From positions 2,786,700-2,850,699 of the forward strand of contig NW_003314263.1 of assembly GCF_000143415.4 (NCBI RefSeq): DNA of 64,000 nucleotides, in the 5' to 3' direction. The notes beneath the pieces are model-generated. The model was not told the DNA's origin. It made no database searches and saw only the letters and a list, made by a program, of their open reading frames with translations. Positions 46,992 to 58,762 of this stretch are shown here, in pieces. The stretch's first letter is position 1. The number at the start of each line of letters is the position of its first letter. A program made the position numbers and the translations under genes. This DNA is from Selaginella moellendorffii. Lineage: Eukaryota; Streptophyta; Lycopodiopsida; Selaginellales; Selaginellaceae.

Positions 46992-48733
46992 TTACTTGCA
47001 CATGTAGCATTTTGTGAATATGCCGACTTGTTCACCTTGTCTTATGTAGGCTGCTATGCTGACCCATAATGCGAGTCCGCTCATCGCTGCCATCCAGATT
47101 ATGATGCTCAGGTTGATGCTGAAGGTTGTTTCCCAGCTCAATTTCGGAAAGGCAGGTTGGGGCACCTGGAGTAAGAATGAGAAATTGTGATGCAGGAATC
47201 AGTAAGAGGTTGAGTTGAGCATAACTTACACCACTCAAAGCTTTCTCCCAGAATATCACGATATAGGCAATGCAAGGAATGATGTATATGCTCCAGGCTC
47301 CGAATATGCCAGTAGGCGCTGAGACTTGAAGGAAAGGGAATGCAAGAGCGGCTAACCAGATCGCTAGAAACACAGGTACTCTCAACAAAGATCTCCTTGT
47401 GAAGCTTGGTGAGTCTTGGACTTTGAAGAACTTCTCGCAGAACATGTAGAGCGGCCAGCTCAGAATGCCAAACACGACGAACTGCAAATGACAGGTGATG
47501 AGGTCCATACCAAGCTGGAAACTATAAAAGCTTGCCTGGTGCAGAAGCAACATAACTATTGCAATGTCCCGAAACTTTGACTTTGGAAACAACTTCAAAG
47601 CAGACGGATGTGACAACGTCTGGTCGCCAAAGACTACATTAACAGTCATGCTTGCTGGCATACTCACCATACAAACATAAATGATGCCGTAAAACCAGGG
47701 AGTTTTGAAGTCTTCCGGTTTCCACATTGCGTCCATGAGCTCTCTGGAAAACCAAAGTTAGATAAAACAAAATAAAAATGACGATGAACCGCTTCAATAA
47801 AATGCTTACACAGGTATCATCTCTGTTCCAACTGCCAGAAAATTGCTGAGAGCACTAAAATATCCTATATAGCCACGGGGAGCAAGAGACATTTGAACAT
47901 CTGAGACCTGCACGACAAAGATTATGATACTACTGAAAGAGAATTATATAGAGACACTTGCCTTTCCATGGAATAGTGCTGCAACCCCCAGATAACATGA
48001 AGTATAAACAGTTGCAATGACTCCCAGAAAAGACCAGGCTCTGTAGTTTTGAGCGGATGGCATAATAATGGACAGGGAGAAGAGGGCGCCAAATATCACA
48101 GTCCATGTTCTTTTTGGAAGTTGATCATTCATTTCGAAGACAATACTGAAGTTATAATAAGGCAAAGTCTACAAAGAATTAAATCACTTACTTGCTACAG
48201 GCAGTAAGCTGAATAACACACACAGTGAATAGATACGGCACCATCGAGACAAGAGTTGCCACACTCCACCATTTGCCTAGAAGCCCACCCAACACCTCAT
48301 GCAGCTGCAAAGGAAACTAATCACCAATCCGAGACTCCGAGTAGAGTCTGAGCTAGAAGTGTAGTATGTAACCTGAGTATTGCGCTTTTGGTTGTGTTGG
48401 AGCGGAGGGTTTTGCTTCTTCTGATACGTCAGGTAGAGGATGTTAATTATGTAAACTCCCCACCAGCCCATCAGCAAGTGGAGCACCTGAAATGCTATTG
48501 CGGAGGGCAGGCCTGCTTGTGCGTAAGAAAAGGGAATTGTGAGCAGAATTTGAGCGATCTGCCAGAAAACATGGAATGAATCCATTTGAAAGATCTAATT
48601 AAACTGGAGAAAGATAAACCTTGGTAGAGCCGATGTTGAGCCATGTGTCGAAGCTCGAGCCTCCATTCCAGAAGGCCGTAATGAGAAACTGCTGGCAGTC
48701 AAGTGCGTTGCCCCATCGTCTGAACAAATTCAT
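46992..48733 (-). CDS. AUX/LAX-like amino acid/auxin permease, copy C (intact)
   Basis: Predicted auxin-influx-carrier-like proton symporter of the amino acid/auxin permease family in the plasma membrane. Eight exons: 48733-48620, 48558-48373, 48304-48192, 48145-47962, 47907-47810, 47743-47536, 47481-47230, 47165-46992. They total 1329 nt in frame (442 aa; Arabidopsis AUX1 is 485, with a longer N-terminus). Matches include WNGGSSFDTWLNIGSTK, FSYAQAGLPSAIAFQVLHLL, KRTWTVIFGALFSLSIIMPS, ALSNFLAVGTEMIPVELMDA, HPSALKLFPKSKFRDIAIV and VGIFTKCYMCK. Introns after exons 4 and 6 have GC donors (GCAAGT, GCAAGC). Intron 6 is 54 nt without stops, so retention would insert 18 residues. It is divergent from MTPSL-2 and convergent with SAC-C. 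Sequence is diverged from canonical AUX1, so auxin as substrate is inferred. Confidence 0.87.
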
Positions 48734-49925
48734 TGCAGCGAGATACTTCTCTCTAGTCTATACGAATGGAAAGATCACTGCGAAGTCACAATGATTTTTT
48801 CAAGAAAAAAGGTTATGTTGACAGTTTTTGTGTACAAATATTAAAATAGCGTTTCCATTTCATAATTTGTCACATTCTTCATAGCTGGGGACCTCATTAT
48901 GTGGTCCAATTCAAAAGGTCATTGTTGAGTCAATGTTGACACTTGAGGTATTTAATTTAACTTTTTAATTTAAACATATCACTCAAAGTTATATACTAAT
49001 TAGCTATTGCATAACTTTTTATATAATTTTCGTGTTTGGTGTGTAAAGCTTAGGGAGTTTTAAATGCTAAATATAAATTAATTTATGCAGTATGGCCATC
49101 CATTTTTCATCCTCGGGTTTAGCGATCAATCACAGACCATCTATTTAATTTGGTGTGGTGTTTTAACATAAATAGGCAACAACTTTTACTTCTAGCCTTA
49201 GTTCTACGGAAGTTGATGCAAGGCTACTTACAACAAATAAATTCTATTTAGTACCTAATAAGCAACAAACTTTAAATAGTTATTAACTTTGTCATTTATG
49301 CATCTAGTTATTTGGCCCAAGAAATCCAGATACAGTGGCAAAAGCCAGAAAGATAATCATCTGTTTTGGGACTTTATCACTAACTTGTAAAATTGGTTGC
49401 AATGTTCTAGAATAAGGAGGTCCACTCCAGTGAGCATGACAAAGAAACCAATGTAATGGCTCTTGATGGATTGATGTCACTCTGTCATCTCTTGAGGAGG
49501 TCCAGAGCTGTGAAGACGTGGGAGCATAAGACAAACGACTGCTAGAAAAACAGGGGCAAAATCAGGCTGAAATATGGATGGATAAAAGAATGAAAACAAA
49601 GCCTGTGACTTGGAACAGCAAGGACTCCCAGTGTCAAGGTCGTTCTTTGACTCGAGGAGGTCATGACGAGCTAACGTTTTTTCCACGTATCGTTTGAGAT
49701 ACATATGCTTGGAAGATTACTAGTCATCTGTTACTGTTAGGTTGGTGAAGACTTCGAGGCTTTACTCAAATTTGCATATGCTTGGAATGGTTGTTATTAA
49801 TAATTCTGATTACCTTGGATTATACTAACGACTTGTTGATTAACATTGGATATAAGTTGGAGGCAGAGGTCCTTAGAAATTATCATTCTTCACTTCTGTT
49901 CTCTCTTACATTTGTGTTCTGCAAA
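48734..49925. promoter_or_regulatory. Divergent AUX-C / MTPSL-2 spacer
   Basis: Contains the 5' flanks of both genes and is homologous, inverted, to 37660-38960. Its last ~250 bp match the MTPSL-1 upstream region except for the telomeric insert. No independent gene is visible. Confidence 0.55.
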
Positions 49926-51765
49926 ATGGCTGATCGGCAGCCCATCAGGGAGTTTTATCTTCCGAAAGTGTGCTGTTCCTTTCCTCTCAAAAACCACCCA
50001 GCCTACGACGAAATCACGAAATCAGTGAACGCTTGGGCTCTTCAATGCGCTCGTCCAGAGTCGAAGCTCCAGAAGCAGATGCTGGTAAATGAGAAGTACG
50101 CTCTCCTGGCGTGTGTGATGAATCCATATGGACTCAAGGAACGCGTTTCGGACATTGGTAAGTTCGTGGCATGGTACACAATTGTTGACAACTGCATCGA
50201 CGACACATCAAACACACAGTTCAGCGTGGAATCCAAGACCGTCCAACAGGCTCATGACTTCTTCACGAAGCTGATAAAATTATGAGCAGTAGCAACAGCA
50301 GCTCTAGTTTGGCCTCTGAGGAGAACGATGTGGTGCTTAACTCCCATGCAACCAGGTTCAGTTTCTTCTTCGCAGACTTGTGGAAGAGTTTCCGTAGGGG
50401 AATGACGGTGAAGCAGCAGGAAAGATTTGCGGACACAGTAAAGCAGACGTGTGCAGCCAACATGAAGCAACTTCAACGTAAAGGTAAGAACAAAGAAAGA
50501 CCGGTATCAAGCTTGGAAGAATACATCGAGCAAAGGAGGGCCTCGGTTGCCGCTTTGCCTCTGCTGGTGCTGCTCGAGTACACCCTCAACATGGAGCTTT
50601 CAGACAGCCTGCTCAATAATCCCAAGTTCCAGCGCCTGCAGATGTGTGCGATGGAGTCACTTCGGGGCCTGGACGAACGACATTGGATCGCTCCGGATGG
50701 AATACATGCAGGGGAGCTACGAGTGGGTGATCTGTGTGAATAGGGGGTGTTCTTTCCAGGAAGCAATGTTCGAAGCATGCGACATGATTTCAGCCATGAA
50801 CGACGAGTTCATGGAGCTCTACAGCGAGATAAGTGAGTGGCCCGAGGTCAAGGAGCTCCAGCTCACCCCTTCTGGGGGCTCATATGGTGGAGAACATGCA
50901 CTGGACGTGGAGCACGGAACGCTACCATGGTAGAAACTGGTCACCGCCCAAAAAGTACCACGGTATCCTCCGGATGCCACTATACTGGACCCAGCTCCAG
51001 CTGCAGCACTGGGAATCCTTGGAGCCTCAAGGGGAAAACCCAGAGTGATAGAAATCAGAGAATCACAGCGGAAGTACTCAGCGCTTCATTGCTCTCAGGT
51101 ATTTGTACAGAAACGAACAGACACAACCCTAGACCTGGCCATATGAGTTGGCAAGAGTGATGCTCCAACACTCCCCCTCACTCGCAGCCAGCGAACAACA
51201 ACAAGATCTTCTCTAATCTCTACTAGATCAGGAAATGCACTTGTTCTCCATCAAGAACTCCCCATGATCTTCTGGTCAATCGCCTTTGTCTCCAAGCCCA
51301 TGCTAAGGCTTTCTGGATCACAGCCTCATGATCAGGCTTTTGCAGGTCAGCCTTATGTTCAGGCTTCTGCATCTCAGCCTCATGATCAGGCTTCTTTTCT
51401 GCCACACACCCTCAGTGACATAAACTGCGATTGCCAATCTCACGTCTCTGCCACTCCATTGGCATTCTCACCGCTCTTTGTGCATCTGAAAAACAGGGAA
51501 AAGATCAAGTCTACTCTGCCATCACCTCTAGGCCTTTGCAGGGTTTCTTCTACATCTTTAGCATTTGCTTTTCAGCATTGCTTCTTTCTCCTCAGCTTTC
51601 TGCAGCTTCAGTTTCTCTTGCCTCCAATCACCATCTGGAGGTTCATCTTCCTCATTGCTCGTGTACTTGGCAAGGCTCGTGTATCGTGGTTCCCTAGGAA
51701 ACTCCTGATCAGCAAGACATCCATCACTCTCACCATGTGCAATACGGATTTCAATTTAAACAAAT
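49926..51765 (+). pseudogene. MTPSL terpene synthase pseudogene (copy 2)
   Basis: About 90% similar to MTPSL-1 by eye from MADRQPIREFYLPKV onwards, with DNCIDD. Breaks: a one-base loss giving TGA at 50283-50285; a small insertion near 50656 (GGAGTCACTTCGGGGCC) spoiling the frame before NDIG; a 12-bp in-frame loss near 50722; an 11-bp loss near 50870 removing YLDT; a ~10-bp loss near 50965; and a ~610-bp retroelement insertion (51046-51659) before the last 35 codons, whose continuation VLGKARVSWFPRKLLISKTS is still recognisable. Confidence 0.9.
51046..51659 (-). mobile_element. 5'-truncated LTR retroelement inserted in MTPSL-2
   Basis: On the minus strand, a polypurine tract GAGGGGGAG (51179-51171) is followed by a short LTR-like segment, TGTTGGAGCATCAC...TTTCTATCA (51170-51046, 125 bp). 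Interior 51180-51659 holds only short frames, one with a thrice-repeated KPDHEAxxQK-like peptide. The other LTR is absent. The paralogue MTPSL-1 lacks the whole block, which confirms insertion. Confidence 0.7.
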
Positions 51766-52119
51766 ATCAACCAAAACATATAAGTAGACTATAGCTAAAA
51801 GAGAATATAAATCATACAACATATCAATTATTTAAAAATATTTAAGTACATAAAGGAGTTGTTAGAATACATTTTTTTATTGAATACAGTTAGGATACTT
51901 CCGGTGAGTGACCATTGTTGCATTTATCTTTTAAACTTGAGAAGGAAGTCAGAAAAAAAGGTGAAAGAGTATTACAGCGAACAATTTGCATTGCACAGAC
52001 TTACATTATGACATTGTCACAAAAACTACTCTTATACTTGACAAAGGACAAAGTCATGACAAAGACCCAATAATCAGCTCTTTTACAATTGTCAAGGAAA
52101 AACTTAAAATCAGGTCAAA

Positions 52120-52475
52120 TGGTTTCCTGATGTTCAGGAACAAGAACATACGGTAGGCTACTGTCAAATAGCTCTTGGGACTACAGTTTCAAATTTCCGT
52201 TTTATAGGTTGGTGCTTATGTCTGCAACAGCGGATTTGAAGCGCTACGAGTCATATTTTTCCGACTTGGGCGAGAAAGTCGAAAAGGTCGCTGTGTCAAA
52301 TCTATCGAGTATGGTGCAACAGCAATTGTTTAGCTGCACTGTCAATTACCTGGATCATGTGTGTTTGTTGTAACGTCTATTCAAACCTGCTGCTTAATGT
52401 GGTTTCAGGTTGTCAACGTCCTCGGAAGCAGAGGCGAGCATCAAGGCCTAATGAACTCATTGTTGCTGAACAGTG
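52120..52475 (+). pseudogene. DExH8-type helicase fragment, copy D
   Basis: Starts abruptly at MFRNKNIR and continues in the next exon with LVLMSATADLKRYESYFSDL then GEKVEKVAVSNLSSMVQQQL, ending VNYLDH. Motif III (SAT) is intact here, unlike copy C. The first two-thirds of the copy C fragment have been lost. Confidence 0.72.
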
Positions 52476-52499
52476 GCGTTTAAGTTTTTAGTTTAACCA

Positions 52500-53757
52500 G
52501 GTAGTGAGGGAATTCTAAGTCTTGCCTACTCGGAATGCTATGCAAAGTCTGGTAAGTGATAAGCTCCGGTCATCTTCATTTTTGCAAACTTAATCTTTTT
52601 TTTGCAGGTATGCAATATAATTTTCACCGTATATGTGGTCACATACACTTCGAGCGACTGTCAATTCTTTAAGACGAAATAAAGAAGATTTCTCACAACA
52701 ACAGTATGTACGATAAGGCAAATCTGATGGTCATATCCTTATTCTTCTTACAATTTCTTTTTGACTAATCCAGCTGGAGAGGTTATACAAGTGCAGCAAG
52801 GCAGTATTAGAACAATTGTGTTGACTACTGTTTAGATCGAACAAATGTCACTCAGGTGTGTAGTTGTCAAGGTATTTTTTAAAGTACAGCTGGAACCAGT
52901 ACGCGTTTTTTTCCCAGAGTCTGTTTGGAAGAAAAGCATTGGAAAGTCAACTTCAGCAGTTGGGTGTCTTTAAATCGTCGGAAACAATCCGGAGCAATTC
53001 GGCTTTCGATAATAAGTTCAAAAACTGTAAGTCCACCATCTGGCTTCCAGTTGGATGAAAAGAACTGATCAAAAGTTTGTTGATCAGTGTGGGCAGACCA
53101 CGGGGATGAAATAAGTATGCAGTATTCAGGCACACCTGCATTGAAAGGAGATTTCGTAAGGTGTGGCTCTAAGTTACCTGGTTGTGAGCTGTGATTTCAT
53201 CTTATGCTGTATAGATATGGGAATCGTATTATATTTGGCCTTATTCGTGATGGCTTCAACGCCCTTACTCGCTACTTCAACAATTTTACAGACGGCATCA
53301 GACAGGTACATGCATTTCCAACCCTCAAGTCACAACAATTTTTCGAAAGATGATAAAAATATAAAATGCACAGATCTTGTGGCGGGCTGCTACACTGTTG
53401 CTGGAAACAAGCCATCACCATTCAAGCTGAATGGATTGGAGGCGTTGGCTGTAAATCTTTGTTCAATGCTGATTCAACAGATTCTTGACTGCCACGCTTG
53501 CAGCATCTTCCGTTTGCCTCTGCTGTGATGTTCACCGGTATAACCATGACCACCGTATCGTTGAGTCAAGGTAAGCGAACCAAACCGCGATCACAATGCC
53601 AAAATGCTCTAAGTTCGTTTGCATGAGAGTCGGTCACGACATATTCCAGTTCTTCTACTCTGTGGTGTGGGCTGGGATTACAGCCGGAACAATAGCCCTC
53701 ATCAAAGCAAATGGACGCCAGTTGTGTAACAGACCTCGGCTCTGTGGGTTGCTTTGA
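52500..53757 (+). pseudogene. SAC1-like phosphatase 3' portion, copy D
   Basis: Same exons as copy C. GSEGILSLAYSE, the IHFERLSI region, LFGRKALESQLQQLGVFKSS with a normal GTAAGT donor after FKN, the NALTRYF region, NGLEALAV, and last exon GITAGTIALIKANGRQLCN ending TGA 53755-53757. The catalytic exon has a one-base loss and an extra codon (52818-52845), giving a stop before the Arg of CX5R. Confidence 0.72.
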
Positions 53758-53912
53758 CTACTTCTTACGATTGTCAAAAAATTTCATTAAAGTTTTGAAA
53801 TTACGTCAAAAGTTTTGAAAGATTTAAACATAACCACCCTAGACGTCTCTCTACAACCGGCCATTGAAGGTGCCCAGTTGGAGTAGTCGTGGTGGCTTAT
53901 CGTACATTTGAC

Positions 53913-55531
53913 TTACTTGCACATGTAACATTTTGTGAATAAGCCGACTTCCCCAGCTTGTCGGGAGTAGGCTACTATGCTGGCCCATAGTCCGAGTCCG
54001 CTCATCGCTGCCACCCAGATTATGATGCTCAGGTTAATGCTGAAGGTTGTTTTCCAACTCAACTTTGGTAAGGCAGGTTGGAGCGCCTGGAGTAAGAATG
54101 AGAATTTGTGCCGCAGGAAGTAGTCTTAACTTACACCAGAATATCACAATGTAGGCAGTGCAAGGAATGATGTATATGCTCCAGGCTCCGAAAATGGCAG
54201 TAGCCGCGATCTGAAGGAACGGGAATGCAAGAGCGGCTAACCAGATTGCTGGAAACATAGGTACTCTCAGCAAAGTTCTCCTTGTGAAGCTTGGTGAATC
54301 TTGGATTTTAAACAACTTCTCACAAAACAGGTAGAGTGGCGAGCTCAGAATCCCAAACAGGATGAACTGCAAACAACAGCTTGTGAGGTTCATATTGAGA
54401 AGGAAAACAATAAAAGCTTGCCTGGTGCAGAAGCAACAAAACTATTGCAATGTCCCGAAACTTTGACTTCGGAAACAACATCAAAGCAGACGGATGTGAC
54501 AACGTCTCAGCGCCAAAAAGCTCATAGACAGTCATGCTTGCTGGCATACTCACCATACAAACATAAATCATACCATAAAACCAGGGAGTTTTGAAGTCTT
54601 CCGGTTTCCACATTGCGTCTATGAGTTCTCTGGAAAACCGAAGTTTAAGAGTTAATAAAATAAAAATGACGATGAACCGCTTCAAAAATACTTACACAGG
54701 TTATTATCTCTGTTCCAACTGCCAAAAAATTGCTGAGAGCACTAAAATATCCTGTATAGCCATGGGGAGCAAGAGCTTGAACATGTGAGACCTGCACGAC
54801 AAAGATGATGATACTACTGAATGAGAATATAGAGACACTTGCCTTTCCATGGAATAGTGCTGCAACCCCCAGATAACATGAAGTATAAACAGTCGCAATG
54901 ACTCCCAGAAAAGACCACGCTCTGTAGTTTTGAGCGGATGGCATATTAATGGACAGGGAGAAGAGTGCGCCAAATATCACAGTCCATGTTCTTTTCGGAA
55001 ATTGATTATTTATTTCATATACAAAGCTGCCATATCATACTGCAAGTTATAAGCAGAATAAGGCAAAGACAAAAATAACTCAATAACACACACAACGAAC
55101 AGAAACGGCACCATCAGGACATTGCCACACTTCACCATTTGCCTAGAAGCCCACCCAACACCTCATGCAGCTGCAAAGGAAGAAAACAAGTCAGCAATCT
55201 AGTAGTTCTAAGTAGAATCCACCTGAGTATTGCGCTTTCGGCTGTGTGCAAGTGGAAGGTTCTGCTTCTCTCGATATGTCAAGTAGAGAATGTTAATTAT
55301 GTAGCCTCCCCACCAGCCCATCAGCAAGTGGAGCACCTGAAAGGCTATTGAGGAGGGCAGGCCTGCTTGTGCGTAAGAAAAGGGAATTGTGAGCAGAAAT
55401 TGAGCAATCTGTAACAACATGAAAATAAATCGGATGATCTGAGTACTGGAGAATGACAAACCTTTGTGGAGCCAATGTTGAGCCAAGCGTCGAAGCTCGA
55501 GCCTCCATCCCATAAGGCTGTAATGAGATAC
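53913..55531 (-). pseudogene. AUX/LAX-like permease pseudogene, copy D
   Basis: Exons 2-8 are recognisable on the minus strand with the two GC-AG introns. Defects: deletion of LVS in exon 3 (about 55120), a 17-bp deletion removing EKALSG (about 54135), and exon 1 cut after GGSSFDAWLNIGSTK. The missing first half of exon 1 is found in opposite orientation at 55972-56011. Confidence 0.85.
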
Positions 55532-55570
55532 TCCACCTCCAAGTCTGTCTCCCTGCCTCTTAAGTCTAGT

Positions 55571-55889
55571 CCATACTTGCATCCGAACATTCGAACGCAA
55601 CCGGATTCGAACGGGTATCGAACGTTTAATACCTGTTTAGCTTTTTTATCGAACGTTTAATACCTGTTTAGCTTTTTTTTTCTTTTCACTAGGTGACGAG
55701 CAAAGAAACGCGCACGCTCGCGGCCCTGGATCTAGCCACATGTCGGCAGTACAAGAACCCTAATCCTAAGTAAAAGAAAGCATATTCTTTAAGGTTTTTT
55801 AAAAATATTCTTGGTGTTTAAACGCCGTATTATACGCGCGTTTTAAACGGCGTTTTTTATTAATCGTACCCGTTCGAATGCAAGTATGG
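55571..55889. mobile_element. 319-bp MITE with TCTAGT target duplication
   Basis: 18-bp terminal inverted repeats (CCATACTTGCATnCGAAC, one mismatch) flanked by TCTAGT at 55565-55570 and 55890-55895. Inside are two tandem copies of a ~31-bp unit (ATCGAACGTTTAATACCTG..., 55617-55678) and a hairpin around AAACGCCGT/ACGGCGTTT. No coding capacity; superfamily not assigned. Confidence 0.85.
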
Positions 55890-55971
55890 TCTAGTCACAC
55901 AAGGGGAGTCATTCCCAGACTAGACTTCCGCAGAATTGTGCATTCTTAGCAGTATAAGCTGCTTGCTGACA

Positions 55972-56011
55972 CAGTGAATTTGTTCAGATAATAGGGAATG
56001 CACTTGACTGC
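55972..56011 (+). pseudogene. Inverted 5' part of AUX-D exon 1
   Basis: GTGAATTTGTTCAG...GAATGCACTTGACTGC matches the AUX-C start (ATGAATTTGTTCAGACG...GCACTTGACTGC), but on the opposite strand from the rest of AUX-D. The start codon is changed to GTG. Confidence 0.75.
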
Positions 56012-57267
56012 TACACACTTTGAGTCTGTTTCATGTGTCAAAGTTAACAACTATTTTTTAAGAAAATATGTAGACATATAAGGACATGGTTTTACATAAT
56101 CTAAAAGTGTATGTTTATTTTACAATTTGGTCATGTTTTTGGGAAATACTTGCAAAAGATTTTGTTTGAAACTTGAGATAGATATATTTTATTTTATTTT
56201 AAATTTAAATTTTGTGAAGTGTGTTAAAGGTTTAAATCAGAGTACATTTATAATATTGAATGTTTTAAAGGGCATTATTTAATGAAAAAATAAAATTTAG
56301 GTCTGATTACTTGATGAAGTTCAACTTAGATGTATCAAATTACTCTACTTAGATTTCCCAATGATTGATCATATGTTAATTTTCACCTTGTTTATAAATA
56401 ATGTTTTTAGTTTGGGTTTACTGTTAGCCTTAATTCTAGTTTGACCCGGATGTACTTACAACAAATAAATCTTGGTTAGAACCAAATAGTTATTAACTTT
56501 TTGATTTATGTATCTAGCACTAGAACTTCAATTAGCCCAAACTTATATAAGCCAGATAACTAGTCATTGTTTTAAGACTATAACTACAAATACATAACTT
56601 ATGGAATTGTTTGCAATGTTCTAGAATGGGGTCGTACTTCTTTAGGGCCAATCATTCTGGGCCATAATGAATATTCCATGGCTGTTGAATATTCTGTTTG
56701 TTTTTATTTTTTAAAATTGTTTTTGTATTAATATAAAAATAAAAAATAAAAAATAATTTATTGTTTTTATTGGTATTTAAATACGATTTAAAAAAAAAAC
56801 CATTTCTGTTGAAATTTTTTATTATGTGCTTAAACAATTTTCACTATAGTTATATTATCTTTGATGTATTTCACTAATGAAGTCTATTTAACTATGTTTT
56901 TCTTTTTTCATTATGAATATAGAAATGTATATTGTATTCAATCCATATTAATGTATTTTCATGTAGACTTACACTGTGTTCAATGCTATTTTGTTGATGC
57001 AATTTTGTTATCAATTAGGAAATGCAAGATTCCTTGTTTATTGAATTTTGGAAACTGGAAAAATGAAAAACAAGGGAAACATGAAAAGAATTGAAAAAGC
57101 CAAGAGTTGTTGTCAAGTGAGAAGACATCCTAATTGGGATTACTATCATTGGCAGGAATTCCAATGTCAATTCTTCATCCTCGCACTGAGAGTTGTGAAC
57201 TTGAGCTAGAGGGGATTTGGCGTCCTGAATCCCCCCTTTAAACTCACTATGGAGTCCCATGAAGGGA
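56012..57267. other. AUX-D 5' flank and AT-rich spacer
   Basis: 56280-56640 is homologous to 42380-42660 and to the other AUX flanks. 56640-57130 is extremely AT-rich without coding signal. Confidence 0.5.
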
Positions 57268-57275
57268 GCATAGTG

Positions 57276-57988
57276 CATAGTTACGAACATGAACACGGAA
57301 CACGAACACGAGCCTCAGATTTCAGGAACCCGAACACGGAACACGATCACGGCCCACGATGGCTCACAAATATTCTACTGAATATTCTAAGAATATGTTA
57401 TTTAAAAATTATATTCTATTTCTTATTATATTATTATAGGAATATGCTATATTTTATTATATTATTCTTAATATTTTTATTTGCACATAAACTACTTCAC
57501 ACTTTTAAACTACTCAAATATCCTGCATCTCATCGTCATCTTCAACCTCATGATCTTCGACCTCACGATCTTCGACATCATCTCCATCTCCATTTGCATG
57601 ACCATAATTTGTGGCCATGCCCCCTGCTCTCAAGAACACTTACCTCATCCCACCATCGCAAAGAAGGATGCTTTTGCAGTATGCTGGATTGCTGTGCCAT
57701 GCTTGTTTGCCTTGGATTGCTGCTGCTGTGCCCTGAAATGGTGCGCCCTGGCTGGATTGTCGTGTGATGCCGTGCGCCCTAAAACCAGAATATTCCGCGC
57801 GAGAATATTCTGAACAGTGGTCCGTGTTACTAACACAGACCGTGATCCCGGCCGTGGTCGCCGGGATCACGGTCCGTGTTAGTAACACGGACCACTGTTC
57901 ACGAACACGGCCGTGGGAACACGACCCATGGCCGTGTTCGTGAAACACGGTGAACACGGCCGGGATCCCGGCCGTGTTCGTAACTTTG
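57276..57988. mobile_element. 713-bp hAT-like MITE, palindrome-rich
   Basis: 8-bp target duplication GCATAGTG (57268-57275, 57989-57996) and ~14-bp terminal inverted repeats (CAnAGTTACGAACA). The ends are rich in GAACACG/CGTGTTC repeats. The right part contains a 42-bp-arm inverted repeat (57811-57852 and 57860-57901). No transposase is encoded. hAT assignment rests on the 8-bp duplication and the CA-starting ends. Confidence 0.85.
57811..57901. repeat. Long inverted repeat inside the hAT-like MITE
   Basis: 42-nt arms with a single mismatch around a 7-nt spacer (CGTGGTC); it could extrude as a cruciform or fold as RNA. Confidence 0.9.
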
Positions 57989-58157
57989 GCATAGTGACTA
58001 AACCATCAAATGGTTTGGTCACTTTGCTCCCTTTGTGGAGGGCACAGCTAATTTCAGGGGGAATTCAGGATACTGAATGCCCCCCTGCTCAACACTTCAA
58101 GAAAAGTTGAGGGGGTGGGATTCGGGCTCCCAAATCCCCCCTTCCAAATTGACATGC

Positions 58158-58224
58158 TCCCCAGGAGGGGAGTGTACTGTCCAAAACACTTGATGGTTCG
58201 GACAGTACACCCCCCTCCTGGGGA
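58158..58224. repeat. 25-nt inverted repeat
   Basis: Arms 58158-58182 and 58200-58224 (TCCCCAGGAGGGG...) with one mismatch and a 17-nt spacer. A further hairpin (GTGACTAAACCA/TGGTTTGGTCAC) lies at 57994-58022. Confidence 0.85.
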
Positions 58225-58762
58225 TTCAAGAGGCCAAATTCCCCCTTAACATTTCTTTTAAGTGTTGAAAAATGTGGATTGTCTTTGCTAGACCTTCCTC
58301 AGAGCTAGATTCTTGGACAAAAGGGTGAACCTCCCAACAGCCGTTGCAATTCCTGCCAAGTGTGACTTGCCAGTTGCCAAGCCTCAAATGTGCTGGTAAG
58401 ATCTTTCATGAATCCAGTTCCCTTATGGATTAAATCCAGAGCCAAGAGTTGCATTTTGATCATGTTTCATTCGTTTGTGTGTTCCTACAGGGATCCAAGT
58501 TCCACAGCACTAGATCAAGAACAAGCAAGGAGCATGCTGAGAGTTTGAGAGACTTCCATGCCGTACTACATAATGGTATCCATGTTCCATGTTTCCGTTA
58601 CAAATAAACAATGCTGGTAGTATTATGTATTTGGGAGATTCCATATTTCTTGGGGAACTTGTGTTTGAGTTATGTTTCCTGGTAGAGTTCGGAGAGGAAG
58701 AGTGATGGGTTCGTAGATGAGGAGACATGAAATTGTTAGTCTGCTTTGGAAATGTGTAGAGA

